Assembly: GCA_910584405.1 (NCBI GenBank)
Contig: CAJUAL010000001.1
Coordinates: 62,001-126,000 of the forward strand
DNA from: an uncultured Vampirovibrio sp.
Lineage (GTDB): Bacteria; Cyanobacteriota; Vampirovibrionia; Gastranaerophilales; Gastranaerophilaceae
Length of the DNA: 64,000 bases
Direction: 5' to 3'
Shown here: piece after piece, positions 51,355-59,063 of the stretch
How positions within the stretch are numbered: position 1 is the stretch's first letter
How the letters are laid out: every line of letters begins with the position of its first letter
Translations under genes and position numbers: made by a program
The notes under the pieces: model-generated
Told to the model about the DNA's origin: nothing
What the model saw: the letters and a program-made list of their open reading frames with translations, nothing else
Databases searched by the model: none

Positions 51355-52215
51355 TTACCCCTCAAATTGAGAAAAATCTATGGAAAACATTTGTTTACCT
51401 GATTTTAGACAGGTATTGCAAAAATTTGTTTCAAGCGTACTTTTTTTGTTGTAATCAACAAAAGAGCTTCCGCAGCGTCCCCTATAATCATTTGCCAAAA
51501 ACGGACAGGTGTATACACCTGTTGCGGTAAGGATTCTACCTGATTTGCAGTCAAGTTTTTCGCAAGGTTCTAAGTTTTCTCCGTCAAATTCAACTGAAGA
51601 ATCATGCCATGATATTATTTGAAGGTTTGTGGAATCTAAATCAAGATTATTTCTTTCAAAAACAGTCATAAATCCCTTTGTTAATTCTTCTTTTGATAAG
51701 TTATAGTAGTTTGTTACGGTAATAATCGGGTTAAAATTGTATTTTAAAAGATGTTTTAATGCAAATAGTCCGTGTCTGTATGCGCCGCGGTATCTTATAT
51801 CATCGTTTTTAACTTCGTCATAGTGGTCAATGCTTAATTTAAAAATAATTTCGTTTGTAGATTCGTCTTCAACTTTTTTCAAAAACCTTGCTTTTTTTTC
51901 GTTTATAAACGAACCGTTTGTGCAGATACAGACATTTGTTCGTTTCAGGCAAAGTCTTAAAATTGCATTAAAGTCAGGGTGAGTCATTGGTTCTGCTCCT
52001 GTCAGGTAGATGCATTGGATATTTTCGCCCATTGTATCGTTTAGTGCCTGTTTAATAATATCAATGTTGATAAAGTCTGAATTTTTCTTGAATTTTTGAA
52101 AGTCGATATAACAGTGCTTGCAGTGTTGATTGCAGTTTTTTGCTGTTAATTCTATAAATAAATTATTCAAATTTTTCATATTAATAACTTCTGATTGGAA
52201 AAGATTGCTTGTCAT
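51355..52215 (-). CDS. Radical SAM enzyme
   Basis: 286 residues. CNQHCKHC at about 28-35 gives the CxxxCxxC cluster; GAEPM follows in the GGEP position; a C-terminal cysteine group (CKSGRI, CPF, CGSSF, CNTC) suggests a SPASM-like auxiliary cluster. Substrate unknown; comparable enzymes mature peptides or activate enzymes. GAGGAG lies before the ATG at 52215; an ATG 12 codons on is possible. Divergent from the DRE-TIM aldolase gene. Confidence 0.8.
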   Translation of the reverse strand: MTSNLFQSEVINMKNLNNLFIELTAKNCNQHCKHCYIDFQKFKKNSDFINIDIIKQALNDTMGENIQCIYLTGAEPMTHPDFNAILRLCLKRTNVCICTNGSFINEKKARFLKKVEDESTNEIIFKLSIDHYDEVKNDDIRYRGAYRHGLFALKHLLKYNFNPIITVTNYYNLSKEELTKGFMTVFERNNLDLDSTNLQIISWHDSSVEFDGENLEPCEKLDCKSGRILTATGVYTCPFLANDYRGRCGSSFVDYNKKSTLETNFCNTCLKSGKQMFSIDFSQFEG

Positions 52216-52321
52216 AATTTTAAAACTCCTCTTTAGTCTAAAATCATGTTAAACATGAATAAATTAAAATAAATTATCCGACTCGGTTATCTGATTTTAA
52301 TTATTATGATAAAATCAATTT

Positions 52322-53029
52322 ATGATTAAGATATTAGATTGTACAATTCGTGACGGCGGGTATGAAACAAATTGGGAATTTGAAGACGGGTTTGTTTCAG
52401 ACTTATTTGAATTTGCGAGTGAAAACAATGTTACTTACCTTGAGATAGGTTACAGAAATCATATTGATAATGAAGGTAAGGGACGTTTTTACAGGTGTAA
52501 TGAAGATCTATTGAAGAAATTTTACAATCAAAAAGGTGATTTGCAATTGGGTGTTATGACCGATACTAAACGGTTTAGTATTGAGGATTTTAAAAGTGCG
52601 GGTGAGGATTTTGTTGATTTTGTAAGAGTTGCAACACGTCCTGATAAAATTGGTAAAACATTAGAAATTGCTGAAGAGTTAAAATTCCGCGGATATAGGG
52701 TTTTTGTTCAGTTAATGGATATTTCAAGTGTGGATGCTGACGGGTATTTGAAACTTTTTGCCTGGGAAAATAAACAAATACTTGAAAGTTTATATTTTGC
52801 GGATAGTTACGGAAAGCTTTGTCCTGATGAGGTTGAGCAGTATTTTAATAAATTAAAAATTTTGGGATATGAAAAGATTAGTTTTCATGCACATAACAAT
52901 AATGGTCAAGCACTAAAAAATACATTAAAAGTAATAAATCTGGGTGCATATTCTGTTGATGTTTCAAAAAACGGTATGGGGCGTAACGGCGGGAATTTAG
53001 ATTTTTGCGAGCTTAGAAAGTACTTATAA
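52322..53029 (+). CDS. DRE-TIM aldolase-like protein (short)
   Basis: 235 residues. LDCTIRDGGYETNWEF is the metal-binding start of the DRE-TIM superfamily (HMG-CoA lyase, isopropylmalate synthase, 4-hydroxy-2-oxovalerate aldolase), and FHAHNNNGQAL supplies the second metal motif near residue 195. It is about 100 residues shorter than usual, ending soon after the barrel, so it may lack the C-terminal domain. No ribosome site: TAAAAT ends 6 nt before the ATG. Reaction unknown. Confidence 0.8.
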   Translation: MIKILDCTIRDGGYETNWEFEDGFVSDLFEFASENNVTYLEIGYRNHIDNEGKGRFYRCNEDLLKKFYNQKGDLQLGVMTDTKRFSIEDFKSAGEDFVDFVRVATRPDKIGKTLEIAEELKFRGYRVFVQLMDISSVDADGYLKLFAWENKQILESLYFADSYGKLCPDEVEQYFNKLKILGYEKISFHAHNNNGQALKNTLKVINLGAYSVDVSKNGMGRNGGNLDFCELRKYL

Positions 53030-53136
53030 ATCAACATTAATACTCCTTGTCAAGTCCGTAAAATTACTTACGTAAAACTGCGGACTGTTAAAGTGTTTGA
53101 AAAACTTTTATAATTAGATATATTCAACACCTGAAT

Positions 53137-53203
53137 AGAAAGGAGAAAATATGTAAAGATTTGATTTAATTTTTGGTTAAAGGTAAAATAAGTTTATGAA
53201 AAA
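53137..53203 (+). repeat. 67-nt direct repeat, copy 1 (leader of inhibitor gene)
   Basis: Identical to 54825-54891. It holds AAGGAG, then an ATG immediately followed by TAA (53151-53156), and runs through the ATG of the LprI-like gene at 53196. It shows that promoter, leader and gene were duplicated together. Confidence 0.9.
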
Positions 53204-53612
53204 GTTGATTGTATTTTTTATATTGGTATTTTTTTCTGTACCCTTTGTAAAAGCTAAAACAGATTCGGAATATATTATAGATAAAGTTTTAGAAGAATGT
53301 ACTACAGAAAATTATATGACGTCAGGGATGAATCAATGTATTTATGACGGTATTGAAGCTTGGAATAATGAAATTAACCAATATTCAAAACAAATAGTAG
53401 AATTGTTAGATGACGAAAATATTAAAGTATTTAAAGCTGCACAGTTATCTTGGGAGTTTTATTATAATAAAGAGAAAGACTTTTTATATAAAACTGTTTA
53501 TGAAAAAGAGGGTGATATTCATACAACTTTTGTAATAGGAGATATGTATGAATTAGTAAAACACAGGGCTGTTACTTTAAAAAAATATTTATTTCAACTA
53601 ACAGAAAATTAA
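53196..53612 (+). CDS. LprI/DUF1311-like lysozyme-inhibitor family protein, copy 1
   Basis: 138 residues with a signal peptide (LIVFFILVFFSVPFVKA, cut near residue 20). The mature part has the DUF1311/LprI pattern: a first Cys, MNQC, WNNEI, QLSWEFYYN and a final RAVTLKKYL. LprI of Mycobacterium inhibits lysozyme in the cell envelope. It directly precedes a GH108 muramidase gene and is paralogous to the gene at 54884. Secreted inhibitor plus muramidase suggests protection from that enzyme. Start ATG 53196 is set by the signal peptide. Confidence 0.75.
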   Translation: MKKLIVFFILVFFSVPFVKAKTDSEYIIDKVLEECTTENYMTSGMNQCIYDGIEAWNNEINQYSKQIVELLDDENIKVFKAAQLSWEFYYNKEKDFLYKTVYEKEGDIHTTFVIGDMYELVKHRAVTLKKYLFQLTEN

Positions 53613-53660
53613 GCTTTTTTTACCTTATTATGTATTACATTTTTAATAAGGAGAATTAAG

Positions 53661-54758
53661 TTGTCTAAAGAAAATTTTGAAAAAGCGTTACAATTTCTAT
53701 TTCCGTCAGAAGGCGGTTATGTAAATGATAAAGACGATAAGGGTGGACCAACGAATATGGGGGTTACACAATCAACATATAATTCGTACAGAAGAAATAA
53801 AGGTTTGTCTACAAAAAGTGTTAAAGAAATAACAAGAGAAGAAGCAATCAATCTTTATTATGAAAATTATTGGAAAATGTCAGGGGCGGATAATATATCA
53901 GATCCAAATATGGCAGTGGCTTTATTTGATACGGCGGTTCTACATGGTCCGAGTATGGCAAAAAAGTATTATGAACAAAGTAATGGGGATTTAAATAAAT
54001 TTTTAGATATTCGGCAAAAAATTTATGATGAGATTGTTGCTAAAGATTCTTCTCAAAAAAAATTTTATCAAGGGTGGAATAATCGAGTCAATAATTTAAG
54101 AAAAAATATTAATAATAATAAATTTTCGTCACAAATAAGTAATCCAGACGTAAACGATAACGATAAAAATATTTTACAAAATAAAGATTTATTTTCATTA
54201 AAAGATACATCAAATAATATTTCAGAATATGAAAACATGTCTAGATTATTTAAAATAGGTATAGAAAAATATGATATACCGAGTTTAAATTTACCAGATT
54301 TCAATAATCTGATGATAGATCCATATAAGGAATCACCAGTTGAAAATCCTTGGGATAAAATACCAATGGCAAATCCTTGGAAATCTGTGCCAACAGAAGC
54401 AGAACGATTCTTTACCCCGCAAGAAATAGAAAATATGACCCCGGAAGAGTTTACGAAGAATGAATCTGTAATAATGGAGCAGTTGAGAAACGGTCAAATA
54501 AAAACAAATTCACCTGAAATTGACTATCAAAATTATGATAGGGTATACACCCGAGAAGATATTGACAAAATGTCGACCTCAGAATATACAAAACATGAAA
54601 AAGAAATCATGGAACAAATGAATAATATTGGGATTCCAAGTAAAAATGAATTACCTAAAGGCACAAAAACATATGAAAAAGAGAAAAGTTATTCAACAAG
54701 TTCACAAGACGGAAAATGGGTAACAATCAACGGTAATCATGTTTTTATTGAAAGATAG
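53661..54758 (+). CDS. GH108 muramidase with C-terminal extension, copy 1
   Basis: 365 residues from TTG 53661 (AAGGAG lies 7 nt before it). N-terminal 160 residues: GH108 N-acetylmuramidase, with catalytic Glu17 in SEGGYVNDKDDKGGPTNMG, plus the C-lobe VALFDTAVLHG. From about 205 it carries a tail of no enzyme family: IPSLNLPDFNNL, two copies of a (F/Y)T-x-(E/Q)(E/D)I(E/D)x-M-x-x-(E)(F/Y)TKxE block (about 251-275 and 296-321), and an end DGKWVTINGNHVFIE, which resembles ends of phage structural proteins. No signal peptide. Cuts peptidoglycan; delivery route is unknown. The tail is duplicated at 55945-56460. Confidence 0.85.
   Translation: MSKENFEKALQFLFPSEGGYVNDKDDKGGPTNMGVTQSTYNSYRRNKGLSTKSVKEITREEAINLYYENYWKMSGADNISDPNMAVALFDTAVLHGPSMAKKYYEQSNGDLNKFLDIRQKIYDEIVAKDSSQKKFYQGWNNRVNNLRKNINNNKFSSQISNPDVNDNDKNILQNKDLFSLKDTSNNISEYENMSRLFKIGIEKYDIPSLNLPDFNNLMIDPYKESPVENPWDKIPMANPWKSVPTEAERFFTPQEIENMTPEEFTKNESVIMEQLRNGQIKTNSPEIDYQNYDRVYTREDIDKMSTSEYTKHEKEIMEQMNNIGIPSKNELPKGTKTYEKEKSYSTSSQDGKWVTINGNHVFIER
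54274..54758 (+). repeat. 485-nt gapless repeat, copy 1 (tail of first muramidase)
   Basis: Same length and nearly identical to 55976-56460, offset 1702 nt with no indel. It codes the non-enzymatic C-terminal tail of the first muramidase. The sequences differ only at scattered positions. Confidence 0.9.
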
Positions 54759-54824
54759 TGTTATTTCACTGTTAGAGTTTTTAGGATATGAAAAGCTTAG
54801 ATTATATATGTTCAGTACGGAAAC

Positions 54825-54891
54825 AGAAAGGAGAAAATATGTAAAGATTTGATTTAATTTTTGGTTAAAGGTAAAATAAGTTTATGAAAAA
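54825..54891 (+). repeat. 67-nt direct repeat, copy 2 (leader of inhibitor gene)
   Basis: Exact copy of 53137-53203, including AAGGAG and ATG-TAA at 54839-54844, ending in the start of the second LprI-like gene. Confidence 0.9.
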
Positions 54892-55306
54892 AGTTTTAGG
54901 TATATTTTTTGTTTTAATATTCAATCTTATATTTAGTAGAAATTTTGTATATTCTAATGAAACTGTTTATCCGATTGAAAAAGTTGAAAAAGAGTGTATT
55001 TCAAAGACGGATAATACACTTGAAATGAATAAATGTAGTCTTGCTGCTCAAGAGGCTTGGCATAATGAAATTGAGAATTCTTTAATCGAACTGAAAAGCA
55101 TATTAAAGCCGCAAGATTATAAAATATTGCTGGAATCACAATTAGCTTGGGAAGAATTTTATAAAGTAAATACTCGGTTTACTGATTTATATCCTCAATA
55201 CAAGTCTGGAACAATGTTTCAAAATGTGAAACAAGGTTGGCGGACAGGTCTTGTGAAACAAAGAGCATTGAATCTTAAAGAATATATAAATACTTTTAAT
55301 TTCTAA
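54884..55306 (+). CDS. LprI/DUF1311-like lysozyme-inhibitor family protein, copy 2
   Basis: 140 residues with signal peptide (VLGIFFVLIFNLIFSRN). Mature part conserves the cysteines, MNKC, AWHNEI, QLAWEEFYK and RALNLKEYI with copy 1, although the mature sequence has diverged greatly while the 67-nt leader is identical. Precedes the second GH108 gene. Divergence of the inhibitor with retention of its pattern is what one would expect of immunity proteins specific to their partner, but it is an inference. Confidence 0.75.
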   Translation: MKKVLGIFFVLIFNLIFSRNFVYSNETVYPIEKVEKECISKTDNTLEMNKCSLAAQEAWHNEIENSLIELKSILKPQDYKILLESQLAWEEFYKVNTRFTDLYPQYKSGTMFQNVKQGWRTGLVKQRALNLKEYINTFNF

Positions 55307-55374
55307 GATAACTATTTTACCTTGTATGGAAATTCATGTTTATATTTTTTTATTTTTATTACAAGGAGAAGTTT

Positions 55375-55944
55375 ATGAAAGATGAAAATTTTGAAAAAAT
55401 GTTAAGGATGGTTTTATCACATGAAGGTGGTTATGTAAATAATCCGAATGATAAAGGTGGTGAAACTAATAAAGGTATTACTCATACAACATATGATAGT
55501 TATAGGAAAAATAAAGGTTTACCTCTTAGAAGTGTGAAATATATAACTGATGAAGAGGTTAGTGATATTTATTATAACAATTACTATAAAGCATCTGGTG
55601 CAGATAAAATAAATAATCCAAAGTTAGCAACATATGTATTTGATACTTCTGTGAATATGGGAGTTTCAAGAGCTAAAGATTTTTTAGATAAAAGTGGCGG
55701 TGATCTTGAAAAATTTGAAAGTCTAAGAAGAGCTAAGTACGAAGAATTTGCAAAAGCGAATCCCAAACAAGCAGAATTTCTTCAAGGTTGGCAAAATAGA
55801 GTAACTTCAACTAAAGTATTTGTTGAAACTAGTTTTCCGGGTAATGAAATTGGAGAGAAGAAAAGTACTCAAGTAGAATCACGAATACCTGTTAAAGAAA
55901 TGGACAATGTTACATATAAAGAATCTGATGATAACAATGAATAA
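55375..55944 (+). CDS. GH108 muramidase, copy 2, cut short by in-frame TAA
   Basis: 189 residues from ATG 55375 (AAGGAG 8 nt before; an earlier ATG at 55336 has none). Catalytic Glu17 lies in HEGGYVNNPNDKGGETNKG; the second lobe VFDTSVNMGV is intact, so the enzyme domain looks complete. TAA at 55942-55944 ends it, but the same frame then continues without interruption to 56460 through the tail shared with copy 1. Either a single nonsense change removed the tail or the stop is read through at low rate. No signal peptide. Confidence 0.8.
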   Translation: MKDENFEKMLRMVLSHEGGYVNNPNDKGGETNKGITHTTYDSYRKNKGLPLRSVKYITDEEVSDIYYNNYYKASGADKINNPKLATYVFDTSVNMGVSRAKDFLDKSGGDLEKFESLRRAKYEEFAKANPKQAEFLQGWQNRVTSTKVFVETSFPGNEIGEKKSTQVESRIPVKEMDNVTYKESDDNNE

Positions 55945-56460
55945 ACGTTATTTAAACTATATGCAGAAAAATATAATATACCGAGTTTAAATTTACCTGA
56001 TTTCAATAATCTGCTGGTAGATCCATATAAGGAATCCCCAGTTGAAAATCCTTGGGATAAAATACCAATGGCAAATCCTTGGAAATCTGTGCCAACAGAA
56101 GCAGAACGATTCTTTACCCCGCAAGAAATAGAAAATATGACCCCGGAAGAGTTTACGAAGAATGAATCTGTAATAATGGAGCAGTTGAGAAACGGTCAAA
56201 TAAAAACAAATTCACCTGAAATTGACTATCAAAATTATGATAGGGTATACACCCGAGAAGATATTGACAAAATGTCGACCTCAGAATATACAAAACATGA
56301 AAAAGAAATCATGGAACAAATGAATAATATTGGGATTCCAAGTAAAAATGAATTACCTAAAGGCACAAAAACATATGAAAAAGAGAAAAGTTATTCAACA
56401 AGTTCACAAGACGGAAAATGGGTAACAATCAACGGTAATCACGTTTTTATTGAAAAATAG
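55945..56460 (+). pseudogene. Severed C-terminal tail of the second muramidase
   Basis: 172 codons open in the same frame as the preceding muramidase after its TAA. It codes LPDFNNL, the two TKxE blocks and WVTINGNHVFIEK, as in copy 1. An internal ATG at 56068 with no ribosome site could start a 130-residue product, but nothing supports its use. The close identity to copy 1 means the event is recent or the tail is under selection. Confidence 0.75.
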
Positions 56461-56629
56461 TGTCAATTCACGGTTTTAGTTTTGATTGTAAACTTACGTA
56501 AAATTTTAGCAAAAAAATCTTGCCTTTTTATTTTATATGAAAGAAAATACATAAAAACGGATGTGTGAAATGATAACGAATAGTGTAACAAAATTTCGAA
56601 TAGAGAAAAGACGATACAAAGAGGAATAC
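56461..56629 (+). other. Intergenic stretch before the 790-aa gene
   Basis: No gene, clear promoter or strong hairpin recognised. A GAGGAA site at its end serves the next gene. Confidence 0.5.
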
Positions 56630-59002
56630 ATGTCCCCAAATTCTCAGGCATTACTCTCCTCTTCAAAACAAGTTTCAAAATTTAATAATCAAGATATTAA
56701 GAGACCTTTAAAAACAAATCATTCAGATTTAAGTTTTAAAGGTCTTTCTTTATTATATGAAGCACCTAGAGTATACAGTAAAAAAGCATTCTTAGAATTT
56801 TCCGATAAATATATCGGCAAAATGGGAAGAGAACTTTTTGAAGATATTACTCAAAAGCGTTCATCAGGTACTCGTAATCTTATTTCTGTTGATGGTGATA
56901 ATATAACTATCAGAAAGAAATCCATACCACATTTAGCTTGGGACGGTTTGATATATCCATTTAAGGTTTTACCCGGTGATATGCTTAACGGAATGTTAGA
57001 ATTGTTGGCAAAAGTTCCGGGATTTAAAAAATGGGCAGCTAAAACTCTTGAAAGACCGTTTTTTAAAAATATCAGACAGCGTTCAAAAATTGATTCTAAA
57101 GTTAATTCTTTAATGGGCATGATAAGGTTTAAAGATATTAAAATGCAAGATGCTTTAGCCCGTTATGCCAAAGATAACAACATAAAAGTTTCAGAGATTC
57201 CTGATAATGTAAAAGCACAAATTGCTCAGAATTTAGAAGGTCAATTAGGCTCAAAAGTTTTTCAGTCACAATTAAAACAGTTTGACCCAAAATCAGGTAA
57301 TTATGATACAAAACACGAAAGATCATTAAATAGATTAGTTTCAGGGCTTCCGCCTGCAATATTTCTTGCTAATGATGCTTATAACCTGTCAAGAATGATG
57401 GATGATGATTCTAAGGCGGCTGAAAAAGAAAGGAAAACAAGGTTTAAGCAGGAAACAAGCAGAATTTTGACAAGCGGATATTTGACACTTGTTACAATGG
57501 GTGCTTTCCAGAATTTTATTAACAAATCGAAAGCAGGAATCGTTCTTGTTACAGGCTTGACGGTATTAGTTACGGAAATGTTTTCTCGTTTGTCTAACGG
57601 AAAACATATTAAGAAATTAACACCGGAAGAAGCTCGTAAAGAAAATGAAATGATGAATGCTCCGGAAGCAAAGATTAAACCTGTAAAAGAACCTATATCT
57701 TCAACAGGTGTACAAAAGCCTCAGAACCAAAAAGAACAGCAAAAACCGCTTTTATCATTTGATACTTTGATGAAAGGTTCGGCAATAGTTCTTGGAACAG
57801 GATATGGAATTAAGGCTGTAAAACACCTTCCTGCTGTTCAAAAAGCTGCATTTAATTATTTTGAAAATATGAGATTGAATAATCTTGAAAAATTCGAAAA
57901 ATTGGGAATAAAAGAACATGACATTAAAAATGCTGTTGATAATTTCCAATCAAAAGTAATTTTCAAACCGTTTACAGACTTATATAGCAAACTTACAAGT
58001 AAGCCATTTATTGTTGATGAAGAGAAATTCAAAGGCGTAGTAGAAACCTTAAGACAAAACGGTTTTGATAAATTGGCGGATAGGTATGCTTCTGTTGCGA
58101 GTGAAGTTACAGAAACTACTCAGAAAGGTAAATTGATTGTTAATTTGGGTAAAACCGATAAAACATTTAATTTCTTCGGCAAACCTGTATCGGTAAAACC
58201 TTTTGTTAATTTTGTAATTGCTCCGTTCAAGTTTATTTGGAATACAGTAACACTTCCTTATTGGATGATTGATGAAAAACTAATGAGCGTATTTAGGAAA
58301 GCTAAACCTAAGTCATCTCCAAAAGATATCGAAGCTGTAGCAAACAGTTTTGACAGAATTGCAAGACAAGCTGAAAAGTTAGCTAAAAACGGTATTTCTA
58401 AAAAAGAATTTGAAGACTTTATTCAGGTTAATCTGCTAAAAGGATTCAATCAGGATTCACTATCAAGTGTATCAAACGCAGAATTATCAAACTTAGCTAA
58501 AACCGCAGCTTCAGTTGCAACGATTTGGTTCTTAATGACAGATAATTACAATATGGTTATGTTAAAGTCAAACGGTAATGACAAAGAAGGTGCAAATACC
58601 AAATTTAAAGAAAGATTTGTTCAAGAAGGTTCAAGGTTGTTCTATCAAACATTATTGATTGATTTGTTCAATTCAACATTCAGAAATCAATACAATTCAT
58701 CACTAATGGGTATGAGTGTTGTAACTTTAGTTGATACAACATTAGGTGAAATGTTAACAAGATCATCAGTCGGAACTCCGATTAAAGCACATACAAGAGA
58801 TGAGCTTATTGATATTGAAACAAGACAGAATAATTCAACAGGATTTAAGAAAAAATATTACAACTTTATGCAAAGATTGACAGGAAAACGTTCTATCAAA
58901 TCTTATGAAGTTAAACCGAAAAACGGTAATAATGGCTCTTTGAATGCCCCTCTTCCGACATTAAAGCCGGATAAAAATGTGATTTTTAAACAAAATGTCT
59001 AA
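56630..59002 (+). CDS. Large hypothetical protein (790 aa), membrane-associated
   Basis: 790 residues from ATG 56630 (GAGGAA 6 nt before it; an ATG at 56561 lacks a site). SFKGLSLLYEAP near residue 37 opens a region with helical bundles; several hydrophobic segments (GIVLVTGLTVLVTEMF; GSAIVLGTGYGIKAV; ATIWFLMTDNYNMVML) suggest membrane contact but no signal peptide. Basic C-terminus. No family is recognised and no enzyme motif is seen. Ends at a strong terminator. Compare the 464-residue protein at 48325, also with an SF-G motif. Confidence 0.6.
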   Translation: MSPNSQALLSSSKQVSKFNNQDIKRPLKTNHSDLSFKGLSLLYEAPRVYSKKAFLEFSDKYIGKMGRELFEDITQKRSSGTRNLISVDGDNITIRKKSIPHLAWDGLIYPFKVLPGDMLNGMLELLAKVPGFKKWAAKTLERPFFKNIRQRSKIDSKVNSLMGMIRFKDIKMQDALARYAKDNNIKVSEIPDNVKAQIAQNLEGQLGSKVFQSQLKQFDPKSGNYDTKHERSLNRLVSGLPPAIFLANDAYNLSRMMDDDSKAAEKERKTRFKQETSRILTSGYLTLVTMGAFQNFINKSKAGIVLVTGLTVLVTEMFSRLSNGKHIKKLTPEEARKENEMMNAPEAKIKPVKEPISSTGVQKPQNQKEQQKPLLSFDTLMKGSAIVLGTGYGIKAVKHLPAVQKAAFNYFENMRLNNLEKFEKLGIKEHDIKNAVDNFQSKVIFKPFTDLYSKLTSKPFIVDEEKFKGVVETLRQNGFDKLADRYASVASEVTETTQKGKLIVNLGKTDKTFNFFGKPVSVKPFVNFVIAPFKFIWNTVTLPYWMIDEKLMSVFRKAKPKSSPKDIEAVANSFDRIARQAEKLAKNGISKKEFEDFIQVNLLKGFNQDSLSSVSNAELSNLAKTAASVATIWFLMTDNYNMVMLKSNGNDKEGANTKFKERFVQEGSRLFYQTLLIDLFNSTFRNQYNSSLMGMSVVTLVDTTLGEMLTRSSVGTPIKAHTRDELIDIETRQNNSTGFKKKYYNFMQRLTGKRSIKSYEVKPKNGNNGSLNAPLPTLKPDKNVIFKQNV

Positions 59003-59007
59003 CGTCT

Positions 59008-59037
59008 AAAAAAGGAACCTGTTAAGGTTCCTTTTTT
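59008..59037. terminator. Terminator between 790-aa gene and hydrogenase locus
   Basis: AAAAAAGGAACC (59008-59019) pairs with GGTTCCTTTTTT (59026-59037) around TGTTAA. Ends both convergent transcripts. Confidence 0.9.
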
Positions 59038-59063
59038 CTTTTAAATTTTTACCTTTTAGAAAT

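Noticed and set aside
56068..56460. Separate 130-residue gene starting at ATG 56068
   Set aside because: The frame is continuous with the muramidase through a single TAA and no ribosome site precedes 56068; treated as the severed tail.
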